Positions 10,812 through 22,400 of a stretch of 64,000 nt of DNA are shown here, one piece after another; within the stretch, counting starts at the first letter, position 1, and every line of letters begins with the position of its first letter. Under the pieces are notes generated by a model. That model was not told where the DNA came from, did no database searches, and was given only the letters and a program-made list of their open reading frames with translations. The position numbers and the translations under genes are program-made. Origin of the DNA: Apium graveolens (taxonomy: Eukaryota > Streptophyta > Magnoliopsida > Apiales > Apiaceae). The DNA lies in contig NC_133649.1 of the NCBI RefSeq assembly GCF_009905375.1, positions 228,174,999 to 228,238,998 on the forward strand, given 5' to 3'.

Positions 10812-13283
10812 TGTAATAACCCCAATTTTTGGAATTTTTTTGAAACCCTTATGAATAGTGATTTTGCTGATTATGCTGAATAAGAAAAACTTTTCATGCC
10901 ACACTATGTAGGGGTTCTTTTATTGTTATTCTGAGATCTTATTAGTACTCTATATGATATATAAGTGTATGTAAAGATCGTCAGAATCCAAATTCGAACA
11001 CTTTGATTTTTCCCGAAAATCTACCAGATACAGAAAGAATTGAGTATAAGGTAACATGATAAAAAGGATTTAAATTCAAGGATTTTAAGAGAGGATCATA
11101 AATGGAATATAAAATATTGAGAAAGGTTTAGGGGAAGCCCAAGTAATAAGATCCCGGATATGATCCCTCGAACGATAAACGCGAACGAAAGTTAAGCGAA
11201 CCGTAAAACAAATAAGCGACCAAGAGACAAGCTTGTACAAGAAGCCAAGGATTGTGACATCATCAAACCACAAGACTAAGACATGTGGCAAATGGATGAC
11301 ATAAGCATGACAAGTGAGATTGTTTTGTTGGTTGATTTGTAGCCAAGCATTATTTACCATGGTAAATTCTAAACTAACCAAGGTAACAAAACACCACACA
11401 AATACACCAAGCAAGCAAAAAAATTCATTTCCTCTCTTTTCTTCATGAAGCTCTCGGCTTCTTTCTTAGAAAAAGGGAAGTCCAAGCTCCTCCACTTGCT
11501 AATTTACAAGGTAATTATCCTTGCTTCTCCTAGTTAAGTTACATACTTTCTAGGAATCTTAGCTTCAAAATCCTTTCCTAGCATTTCCTATAAATCATTC
11601 AAGAAGATGGTGAATAGTACTTTCTTGAAATTAATTTTTGTGTTCTTGATTTCTTTGAAAGATCAAGATTGTAGGAGGTTAGATTAAGGCTTCCATGGAC
11701 ATTCCAAGGATCTTTCATGGATTAAAAGCTTCAAGGAAGGTATAACTCTTCATGACCTTAGTCTTAAGTTTTGTTGTTTGGATTTCCTAATGTTTAGATG
11801 ATGGGTTAGTGTAATGGGTGTGTAATCATGTTTAGAGCTTTGTTTAGTAAGTGGTTTTGTTGATTTTGGAGTTAGGAGTGATACTTGTTGGATTTAAAGT
11901 TCTTGGCCACATTTTTGACTTGGTTTAGATGAATAAGTTGAGATATTGAGTTATGGTTGAATGATATTGTATTGTGGTTGAATGATGGTGGAATGTTGAT
12001 GATTGTGGGTTGTTTGTGAATTGAATTGCAGTTGTACGAAATTGGTAATCGCGTAAACATAGCTGTCGTAATGTCCGATTACCCTAGACTGTTTGTGTTC
12101 TTAACATTAGGACCCGTGAACTCACTGTTAGGTTTTGACCATTGCCATGATTAGATAGTTCATGTTACGAGCTTCGTTTTGATATGTGGTTCGTTTGAAT
12201 CCGATGTACGGTTTAGGAGAAACGACCGTTTTAAGTAACGGCATTTCGCGACCGAACCATTACCCCTCGCCTTACTTTGAAACCTTGGTTAAGGACTTTA
12301 AATGACTAATTGGGGTATGAAACAATTAGGTTAAGTGGATTAGGCAGTTGATAAGGTACTCGTGAAAGAATCGCTTTAAAATTCTTAATGGTTAATTTAT
12401 TAAAAATGGTGGAGCCGAGGGTACTCGAGCGACGTAAGTGAATCGTTAAGCACAAAAGCAAATGTTAGGGTTCAATTGGTTAAAGTCTAGTTTCTTAAGC
12501 GACCGGGGTTTAATTCCGACTTATTTTGTTGTTCATAGGTTATCGGACCCACTCTAAGCTTAAGTCTATCCGGGAGCACTCAGGCAAGTTTTCTACCCGT
12601 TATACTGTTGTTGTGATATAAATATATGTATATGCATTATCTTGTGATAAGTGCATGATTGTTATTAGCAAATCTTGCGATATATTGGAGCATGTAATAT
12701 GGTATATATGCATGTCTGTTTCGTAATCTTGATATCTAATTGTTGATTCAATTGCTTATAAGTTGCATAATACCTATGCTAGAGATAAGCAGTAGTTGCG
12801 TATACCCTTAGTATAGGGGACCCAAAGGTGAACATTTTTCTAAACCGGGAGTCGATGTTCCCGAGTATAATATATATATACTAATATATATATATATGAA
12901 TAGTTCTCAAAACCATTAATCGAATAAGGTTTATTCGATAACTTTATTTTAATTAATGAATATTAGTTTGAATATTCATTCGAGGACTTATGACTCCGTT
13001 TATTTTATTTAATGAATATTATTGAGAACATTCATTAGAGGACTTATGACTCCGCTTATTTTATTAAATAATATTCTTTATTTTATTAAAGAATAATGTT
13101 TCGATAATCAAACTTATTTTCGATTATTCAAATAAAGATCGTACTTTCGTATAAGTATATCTTTGGTTATTTAAATATTCATTTCAAGTATAAGTTTTAA
13201 AACTTCTACTTCAATTATTTTTATAAAGATTATTCTTTATGGGAATATTATTTAAATAATAATATTCAGATATTTTCTAATAT
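10812..13283 (+). mobile_element. Truncated extra copy of gypsy LTR F
   Basis: Begins TGTAATAACCCC after ATCCT and matches 25101-27586 with roughly 1% differences. It stops abruptly inside the LTR at 13283, where it is joined to the gag region of SIRE-A. The full copy continues with ATTGGGACTGATTT at that point, so 13283/13284 is a rearrangement breakpoint and not an LTR end. The 3' third of the LTR, including the small basic ORF, is missing. Minus-strand frames such as that at 11085-11414 are not supported as genes. Confidence 0.92.
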
Positions 13284-13285
13284 CT

Positions 13286-15577
13286 CAAGATGAAAGCTAC
13301 ATGAACTGCATTGAGAATGGTCCTCACATCCCACACAAGGTGGCCACAGCTGCTACTGCTACAGTTGCTGTTGGATAGTCTATTCCCAAGCCAAAGGCAG
13401 AATGGACTGTTGAAGATATTGAAGAGGTCCACAAGGACAAGAAAGCCATGAACATTTTGTTTAATGGCCTGGATCAAGATATGTTTGACAATGTCATCAA
13501 TAGCCAAACTGCTAAGGAAATTTGGGATACTGTGCAGCTTATCTGTGAAGGCACGGAGCAAGTTAGAGAAAACAAAATGCAGCTTCTCATTCAACAATAT
13601 GAATATTTCCACTTTGAAGAAGGAGAATCATTGAATGATACATTCAACAGATTTCAGAAACTATTGAATGGATTAAAGCTGTATGGGAGAATGTACCAAG
13701 TCAAGGACTCCAATCTAAAATTTCTAAGGTCTCTACCAAAGGAATGGAAGCCTATGACTGTTTCTCTAAGAAATTCTCAAGATTATAAGGACTTCACACT
13801 TGAAAGATTATATGGAATTTTGAAGACTTATGAACTTGAGATGGAGCAAGATGAGCTGTTGGAAAAGGGAAAGAGAAAAGGAGGATCAGTTGCACTTGTA
13901 GCTGACAGTGAAAAAGTGGAAGCCAGAAATGAGGAAAAGACAATGCCAAGTCTCAAAATTGGCACATGCAAATCAGAATCAAGCAAGGGTAAAGAGCAAG
14001 TTGCTGAGGATGAAGACAATTCCAGTCAGGATGAATCTGATGATATTGATGAACATCTGGCCTTTCTGTCCAGGAGGTTTGCAAAGATGAAGTTCAGGAA
14101 AAACACAAAGTTCACTAAGCCAAACAAAAACATGGTGGACAAATCAAAGTTCAAATGTTACAACTGTGGCATTAGTGGACACTTTGCAAGTGAGTGTAGG
14201 AAGCCAAATTCTGAGAAAAAGAAATTTGAGCAAGTTGATTACAAAAGGAAGTATTTTGATTTGCTCAAACAAAAGGAAAGAGCTTTTCTCACTCAAGATG
14301 ATTGGGCAGCAGATGGGGTAAATGAAGATGATGATATGGAATATGTCAACCTAGCCCTGATGGCTAATTCTGATGAAATTGAAACTAGTTCATCAAGCAA
14401 CCAAGTAATTACTACTGATCTCTCTCAGCTTTCTAAACATGAATGCAATGAAGCCATAAATGATATGTCCAATGAATTATATCATTTGCGTGTTTCTCTT
14501 AAATCACTAGCTAAAGAAAACACTAGGATCAAAGAAAATAATATGTTTTTAAGTGATAGGAATGCTGTGTTAGAGAGTCAGGTAATTGAGCTTGAAAAGA
14601 TTAAACTTAAATGCTTGACTGTCGAGAGTGAACTAGAAGAAGCTGTTAAGAAAGTAGAAATTCTTTCTAAACAGTTAGAAAGTGAGCAAGAGGTAATCAA
14701 GGCCTGGAAAACATCTAGGGATGTTGGTTTTCAAATTGCCAAGGTTCAGGGAATTGAATCATTCTGTGAGGATGCCTGGAAGAAAAACAAAAAGAAGTTA
14801 GAATTAATTGATGGATTGTCAACGGATGTGGAATCAACGGATGATGAAAGTTATCCGTTGAAGGAAGAAAAGGAGCATCCGTTGAAGGCTCATCAATTAA
14901 AACAGGCAAGTTCTTTTAAAAATAAAAAGAATCTCAAGAACTTTGTCAGAGAAGGAGCAAGTACATCCAGAGATGTCAGTAAGGTGAATATAGGACACAT
15001 GACTTTAGATCAGTTGAAAGATAGGCTTAAGTTGGTTGAGGATAAGAAGGAAAATAAAAGAAAATCTAAAAGGAATGGGAAGGTAGGGATTAATAAACAT
15101 AACAATTACACACCTGATAGGTATGCTCCTAGAAAAAGCTGTGTACATTGTAAAAGTGTTAATCACCTATCTGATAATTGCAAATCTGTTAAAAATGCTC
15201 CCATGCCTTCACATCCCTCCATGCCTAACATGTCTATGTCACCTCTGCATGCTATGCCTGTTATGTCTCACCAGAATCCCCATGCACATTTTGCAAACAT
15301 GCCATACATTAACAATCCTTACTTTACTGCATTTAGTATGCCTCAAATGCCATACAATATGCCTATGTGGAATAACATGTTTGCACAACCTATGCCTTAT
15401 CAAATTCAATCAAATGTGTTAAATGATTCCGTGACTAACCCTACACTTCAACCAACCACATCTGAGACCAAGGTTGACCCAAAGTCACCTAAGTCAAAAG
15501 ATGCAGGAGGAATGAAGTCTAGGAAAAAGACTAACAAGGCTGGACCCAAGGAAACTTGGGTACCAAAATCAACTTGA
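13286..15577 (+). pseudogene. gag: SIRE-A gag, N-terminally truncated
   Basis: Nucleocapsid-type structural protein. The frame is open from the breakpoint at 13286, has an in-frame TAG at 13376, then runs from the Met at 13448 to TGA at 15577 (709 aa). Residues about 1-140 match the UBN2/copia gag domain (TAKEIWDT, then LKFLRSLPKEW). A CCHC zinc knuckle (CYNCGISGHFASEC) starts at residue 237. A long coiled-coil follows at about 320-420, with a second CCHC (CVHCKSVNHLSDNC) near 565. A Met/Pro-rich stretch follows. The linker at 14819-14885 carries four copies of the A motif. The family's usual N-terminal part of a few dozen residues is missing because of the breakpoint. pol follows in a different frame after 13 bp. 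Confidence 0.93.
14819..14885. repeat. SIRE-A motif copies inside gag
   Basis: TCAACGGAT at 14819 and 14834, ATCCGTTGA at 14853 and 14877, all in the gag linker after the coiled coil. Here ATCCGTTGA is read as (YP/HP)-L-K and TCAACGGAT as S-T-D. Confidence 0.95.
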
Positions 15578-15590
15578 TTGATTTTGTTGT

Positions 15591-18500
15591 GTGCAGGGAC
15601 AAAGAAGGAATCTATGGTACTTGGACAGTGGTTGTTCAAGACATATGACAGGAGATTTCACCCTACTCAAAGAATTTAAGGAGAGAGCTGGCCCTAGCAT
15701 AACCTTTGGAGATGACAGCAAAGGATTCACTATGGGATATGGCTTGATTTCAAAAGAGAATGTCATCATTGATGAAGTTGCATTGGTTGATGGTCTCAAA
15801 CACAATTTATTGAGCATCAGTCAACTATGTGACAGAGGGAATACTGTTTCCTTCAATTATGAAGCCTGTATTGTCACAAGTAAAAAGGACTATAAAGTGG
15901 TTCTAACTGGAGTTAGAAAAGGAAATGTGTACTTAGCTGATTTCAACTCTATAGATGCAGAATCCATTACTTGTCTTCTCAGCAAAGCAAGTCCAGTTAA
16001 AAGTTGGCTATGGCATAAGAAGCTGTCCCATTTGAATTTCAAAACAATGAATGATCTGGTCAAAAAGGACTTAGTTAGAGGAATGCCTCTAGCGGAATTC
16101 ACAAGGGATGGACTGTGTGATGCTTGTCAGAAAGGAAAGCAAAAGAAAGTATCATTCAGTAAGAAGCTTGAATCTGCAATTGATGAACCACTGCAACTTC
16201 TACACATGGATCTCTTTGGACCAGTCAATGTATTGTCAATTTCAAGGAAAAGATACTGCCTAGTGATTGTAGATGATTTCTTAAAGTTTTCATGGGTTTA
16301 TTTTCTTGGATCAAAGGATGAAGCTAGTGAAATCATCATCAATCATATCAAGCAAGTCAACAATCATCCTGATTTCAAAGTAAGGAATATTAGGAGTGAC
16401 AATGGAACTGAGTTCAAGAATTCAACCATGAAGATGTTCTGTGGAGTAAATGGGATCATGCATGAGTTCTCAGCTCCAAGAACTCCATAACAAAATGGTG
16501 TGGTGGAAAGGAAGAACAGATCACTAATTGAAGCTGCAAGGACAATGCTTGAGGAGTCAAAGCTCCAAACTTATTTTTGGGCTGAGGCTGTTAACTGTGC
16601 ATGTTACACTCAGAATATTTCTCTAATCAATCAAGCAAAATGCATGACTCCCTATCAATTATTCAAGAGAAGAAAACCAACTTTAAACTTTCTACATGTC
16701 TTTGGTTGCAAATGTTACATCTTAAGGAATCAATCTGATCACAAAGGAAAGTTTGATGCAAAGGCTGATGAAGGAATATTTGTTGGTTATTCTGCTGGAA
16801 AATTATAAAGGGTCTACAATCTAAGAACCAACATTGTCATGGAATCTATACATGTTGTGTTTGATGATAAAAAGATTGATGGACTAACAGATGAGGGACA
16901 TCATGAAGGACTCAAATTTGACAATATTGAGATATATTGTGATGATAGTGAAGATGAGAATGATGAAGAAGACATCTCAAGAAGAAATCAGAGTCTGTCT
17001 TTGGATAATGCACAGAATGCTGCATCCGTTGAAAGTCAAAATTCAGCTTCCGTTGAAAGAAGCAATGCAGCATCCGTTGAAAGACAAAGTGCATCATCCG
17101 TTGAAGTTCATAACGAAGCATCCGTTGATCACAGTCTGTCAACGGATAATCACTTCACCTCATCAGTTGATAGAACTCCCATTTCCTTTCAAAGGATCAG
17201 CAACTCAGGGGGAGTTTCAACAAATCAACATTCTATCTCACATCATGACAATACTGAGGCAACCTCATTAAGGGCTAATCTACCACCTCAAAGGAAATGG
17301 ACCAAGAATCACCCTTTTGAACTGATCATTGGAAATGCTACATCAAAAGTACAAACTAGAAGGGCTACTCAAGATGAATGTCTGTATAGTAGCTTTCTAT
17401 CACAGGAGGAACCTAAGAGAGTGGAAGAAGCTCTATTGGATCCAGATTGGATTTTAGCAATGCAAGAGGAGCTAAACTAATTTGAGAGGAACAAAGTATG
17501 GAAGCTGGTACCCAAGCCAAAGAACAAGAATTCTATTGACACAAAATGGGTATTCAGAAACAAGATGGATGAAAATGGCATTGTCATAAGGAATAAAGCC
17601 AGATTGGTTGCCAAAGGCTATTCTCAACAAGAGGGAATAGATTTTGATGAAACATTTGCTCCAGTTGCAAGACTTGAAGCCATCAGAATCTTTCTAGCCT
17701 ATGCAGCTAATGCCAATTTCAAAGTCTATCAGATGGATGTCAAGAGTGCATTTCTAAATGGGGAATTGGAGGAAGAAGTTTATGTAACCCAACCTCCTGG
17801 TTTTGAAGATCCAAATTTTCCAGACAATGTGTATTATTTGTTGAAAGCACTCTATGGACTAAAGCAAGCACCTAGAGCCTGGTATGAGACTTTATCAAAG
17901 TTCCTTCTAGATAATCACTTCACAAGAGGTACTGTTGACAAAACTCTCTTCTTTAGAAATGTTAATGGCTCTAAGATACTTGTACAAATTTATGTAGATG
18001 ATATTATATTTGGATCTACAGATAATAAACTTTGTAAAAAGTTTGCTAAATTAATGCAAAGTAAATATGAAATGAGCATGATGGGAGAGCTAACTTACTT
18101 TCTTGGTTTACAAGTTAAACAAGTTAGTGGTGGAATTTTCATTAGTCAAACTAAATATATTTATGATCTTTTAAAGAAGTTTGACTTAATGGATTGTTCA
18201 CCTGCAAAAACTCCCATGGCCACTGCCACCAAGCTTGAATTAAACAAGGCTGAAAAGTCTGTGGATATTACAAGTTATAGAGGCATGGTTGGCTCACTTT
18301 TATATTTAACTGCCAGTAGACCTGATATTATGTTTTCTACATGTCTCTGTGCTAGATTTCAAGCTGACCCTAAAGAATCTCACTTGGCGGCTATTAAAAG
18401 AATTTTCAGATATCTCAAAGGGACTCCAAATCTAGGAATTTGGTACCCTAGAGAGTCTGGTTTTGATCTAATTGGCTACTCAGATGCAGATTATGCAGGT

Positions 18501-18935
18501 TACAAATTAGACAGGAAAAGCACAACAGGCACCTGTCAATTTCTAGGAAACAAGCTTGTATCATGGTTCAGCAAGAAGCAGAATTCTGTTTCCACATCAA
18601 CAGCTGAAGCTGAATACATTGCAGCTGGTAGTTGCTGTGCACAGATACTGTGGATGAGGAATCAGTTATTTGACTATGGTATAACTGTTGACAAAATTCC
18701 AATATTTTGTGACAACACAAGTACCATTGCCATTACTGAAAATCCAGTGCAGCACTCAAGAACCAAGCACATTGATATCAAGTACCACTTCATTAGGGAA
18801 CATGTGATGAAAGGTACAGTGGAACTTCATTTTGTTCCAAGTAAAAAGCAGATTACAGACATATTTACCAAGCCACTTGATGAATCAACATTCACAAGAT
18901 TAGTAAGTGAGTTAGGTATGCTTAACTATTCATAA
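15591..18935 (+). pseudogene. pol: SIRE-A pol: protease, integrase, RT, RNase H
   Basis: Polyprotein in one frame, interrupted by TAA at 16488, 16806 and 17478. Order: aspartic protease (YLDSGCSRHMTG, catalytic DSG at residues 12-14); GAG-pre-integrase zinc domain (LWHKKLSHLN, then CDACQKGK) near 16010-16150; integrase with LHMDLFGP and RSDNGTEF, then VVERKNR after the first stop; reverse transcriptase ([31 protein letters not shown]); RNase H ([27 protein letters not shown]) ending in the family's usual tail. The stops at 16488 and 17478 fall where the family has glutamine, consistent with C-to-T decay. A linker at 17024-17147 carries six motif words (one imperfect). ORF3 follows after 530 bp. 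Confidence 0.95.
17024..17147. repeat. SIRE-A motif copies inside pol linker
   Basis: ATCCGTTGA at 17024, 17072, 17096 and 17120, a variant at 17048, and TCAACGGAT at 17139, between integrase and reverse transcriptase. Here ATCCGTTGA is read as (A)-S-V-(E/D), a different frame from gag and ORF3, producing a repeated ASVE peptide. Confidence 0.95.
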
Positions 18936-19467
18936 TCTATGTCATCTATGTAATCTGTCTTGTAGCCTGAAATGAATTTGCTGCAAGAACAAAGTTGGCT
19001 TTAATCAAGACTTATCCTATCAACGGATATTCCCTATCCGTTGAAAGCCAAAATTGTTCTATCAACGGATATTCATTATTCGTTGAAAGACAAATACATT
19101 TCTGGTAATTTTATCCTTCAACGGATAAAATAGTGTTGTTCATCAACGGATAACTATTTACCTTATCCGTTGATGTGTCCCGTTAGTGAGTCACAGCCGT
19201 TGATTATTTTACTCAACCATTGATACAGATATACAGTGTTGTATGTATTTGTATTTACGGTAGTTTTCAGAATTTCTACAGTTTCTTTTATTCCTGAACG
19301 GCTTTCACTTACTTAAAAGTATCATTTAATTGTTTTAATTTGTGTTTTAATTCAAGAAAGTATAAAAGCCCAATTGAATTCTTATTTTCACTTTACGCTT
19401 TCTTGCAATTATCATTCTCTTTCTCTCTCAATTCTCAAGTTCTTCTCTGCAACCTCTACTCACAAAA
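18936..19467 (+). promoter_or_regulatory. pol-ORF3 spacer of A with motif cluster and TATA box
   Basis: Non-coding 530 bp. Motif words run from 19020 to 19173 in both orientations (TCAACGGAT at 19020, ATCCGTTGA at 19036 and 19165, more between). TATAAAAG is at 19361-19368, followed by a CT-rich leader (CTCTTTCTCTCTC) up to the ORF3 ATG at 19468. This is the layout of a plant core promoter with a pyrimidine patch. The spacers of B and C have the same layout, which argues for an internal promoter for ORF3. Confidence 0.6.
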
Positions 19468-22400
19468 ATGGCACCAGTAGTCAAAATTATGTCTCAAACA
19501 GGATTTGTTTATGAAAAGAATAATTTCATAGTCTTGGTTGAAAAGAAGGAAGCCCATTCTGATTATCACAAGATGATGGACTTCATCAAGAACTGCAAAC
19601 TGAGCTATGCAATGCTGGAAGCCCCAACCATCTACTGTGAAGTGATTGAGGAGATTTGGACAACTGTAGAGTTCAACTCCACAGATATGACCATTGCCTT
19701 CTCTCTCAAAGGTAAGGACTATTGCATTAATTTTGATGATTTACAATCTTGCTTTGAGTTGCCTGAGAATAATGCCATGACACCACACACTGATAAAGAT
19801 GTCTCTGCTATGCTAGATTCCATAGGCTATGCTTTTGATTCTACTAGTTTAGGTAGTATTAGAAGGAAAGGCCTTAGGAAAGAATGGAGTTTTCTTGGAG
19901 ATGCCTTTATTAAGGTTTTCTCTGGGAAGATTAGCAATTTTGATGCTATCACTTCATCTCTTGTTAATATGCTCTATATGCTAGTTTCTGATAGGTACTT
20001 TAATTTTAGCAACTGTGTTATGCTAGAATTAGGTTCCAGATTAGGTAACAAAGCTAATAGACCACATAACATCTACTTTGCTAGATTCTTTATGTTATTG
20101 GCTAACCATGTTGCTGAAGGTTTGGTTATATCCAATGAGAATAATAAACTCAAATGCTGGGCACAAGAGAAAAGGGTCCTTGCAGACCTTTTGAGAATGA
20201 ACCTCAACAGCCAGGTGCCATTGGTATACTTGCCAATCATGAATGCACCACAGGTAAGTGAGGTAAATGTTTCTATAACTCCTACCATTTCCAACCCCAA
20301 TGTTTCTTTGCCTTCTAGTGTGGCTATGGAACCTGTGTCATTGTCCAAACAGGCTCCTACCAAAGCCACCAAATCTAAAATCTCCAAAGTCAAGTCAAAG
20401 AAACCTACCTCTGTTGTTTCTCAAAAGACAACAGTTGTAACAACTACCAAAAACCCTGAAGGGAGTGAACAGGGTGTGAGTGGTGAGGGGAGGGGTGAAC
20501 ATCAAAAAGCCCCCCAGGATAAGGTGGGAGAGGTAAGTGGTACCCATTCCAGCCAAGCCACAGTCTCTCAAAAGACTGTAGTGGTTCAAAAGGAGTCCAG
20601 CACATCCCTAGTTGCATCCTCCCAAAAGGATGTAACTATTGAAAATAGTCCCCACCCAGGGACACAGCACAAAAGAGGGAGGGACACTGAAGCTAAACAT
20701 TCACCAATTCAAGCCTTTTCAAGGAAGAAGAAGGCCAAAACCCTAGTTTCCACACAAAGGGCACACACAGCACAGATACACCCACCAGTATCTATGCCTT
20801 CTCAAATTCAGCTTGATGTGATTCCAGCAAATGTGGAATCACAGCCCCATTCTCTCAATATAGACACACACCATTCCTCAAACTCTCCTACTCCCTCTCT
20901 GGATGTGGATATGATATTCACATCAATTCCTGATTCTCCCTCATTAAAACTCAGGGAGGAGCCCCACTCAAAACCTGGTGATCATCATCTTTTAGATGAT
21001 TTATTGGATCATCAGCCAATTCTTTCAGATGTAGTTGCAGAATCTGTGTCACCTCACTTAAAATCAATCCACACAGATTCAACAATTATATCACTTTCTA
21101 TCTCTACATCATTTCCTTCTTCAATAGATATCTCTCATCCGTTGACAAGTGGTTGTTCTTCAACGGATAAGCTTAACAGCAGTTATCCGTTGATACCATC
21201 AGTTTCCACTTCAACGGATACTCCCTATCCGTTGATGGCCTCTACACACTTAACAGAAACAACTCCAACTGTAGAGGACATGGCAACTGTACAATCACTG
21301 TTAGGCTTGAGGGAAGGGAGTGATTTCTTGAGTGAGAGGCTGGGTTGCTCCCAGGAAAAAGGAGAGGTTGAGAGTCGCCAAATGCATGCTATTTCTTCCA
21401 GCATGGCAAAAGAAAGTGAGAGGAGTGCCACCTTAGAAGGTGAAGGTGAGGGTGTGAGGGTGTGTGTGAGCCAGGGGGAACCCCTGATGCAAGAAAAGAG
21501 AGAAATTGAGAGAAAGGCAGGTACAGAAGCTATAAGGGTGGATCCAGCCATTGCTAGTGAGTTAATGAAAGTGGATGATGCAGATAAGGGAAGACAATTT
21601 CAGCAACACTACAAAGCTGTCATTGATAACATTTCCTTAGATGCTGACACTTTTACTCACCCTGTTTCAGCCTATCAATTATTGGCTGCACAGGGCAATG
21701 TGGAGGCAGAACAGACACTACACATTGTACACACTTCAGAATCTCTTCTAAGAGACAAAGCTGCTGTCAACAGGCTGCCTTCTCAAGCTGGTGAGCCATC
21801 TGAAGAATTTGGAGTAAATTCTAATGATGATGACTCTAATTCTTTGAATGAGAGCATGAACTTAGGGGGAGTAGCAGGCCCAAGTTCTGTTCCAAACTCA
21901 AACAAATCTCCTCATGCAGCTGGCACAAGCACAAGGCTTGACCCCTACCCTTGATGATAACAAAAAGGGGGAGAATAAAAGGGAATGGGAAGGAGAGCCA
22001 TCTACAACAGTTCAGATTTCTCAAGTGCTAGTTCCTGTCATCACAACTTCTCCACCAATTCAAGTCAAAGGAAAGCTAGATGGAATTGATCTAATCCAGA
22101 TAGCAGCAGCTGAATTGCAAGTCAAAGAGCAAAGGAAGTAGATTGATGAAAAGATGCAACTAATATTTGGTTCTACAACTTCTCAATCACAATCTGTGAA
22201 GCATAGCACAAAAGTGGAATCAATTATTATGGAACTCAAGCCAGTAGGGAGGCATAAGGATGGAGAAACTTCTTCCAAAGATCTGCAACCTATGGTTCTC
22301 AAGCCCAACAACAGATCCAATAAGGACTCTACAAAGAATCCTCTAAAAGAGGTGGATTTTCCCCTTCCAAAAGCAGATGAGGACAAGCTTTTAGGAAGAA

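Noticed and set aside
11085..11414. Minus-strand 109-codon frame in LTR F'
   Set aside because: The duplicated copy at 25493 is shortened by a small indel, and the H LTR copy at 3503 differs. No codon constraint, so treated as LTR sequence.
13277..13612. Minus-strand 111-codon frame, and others such as 15123-15422 (+) and 22183-22572 (-)
   Set aside because: Shadows of gag and ORF3 in another frame; the true frame has recognisable domains.
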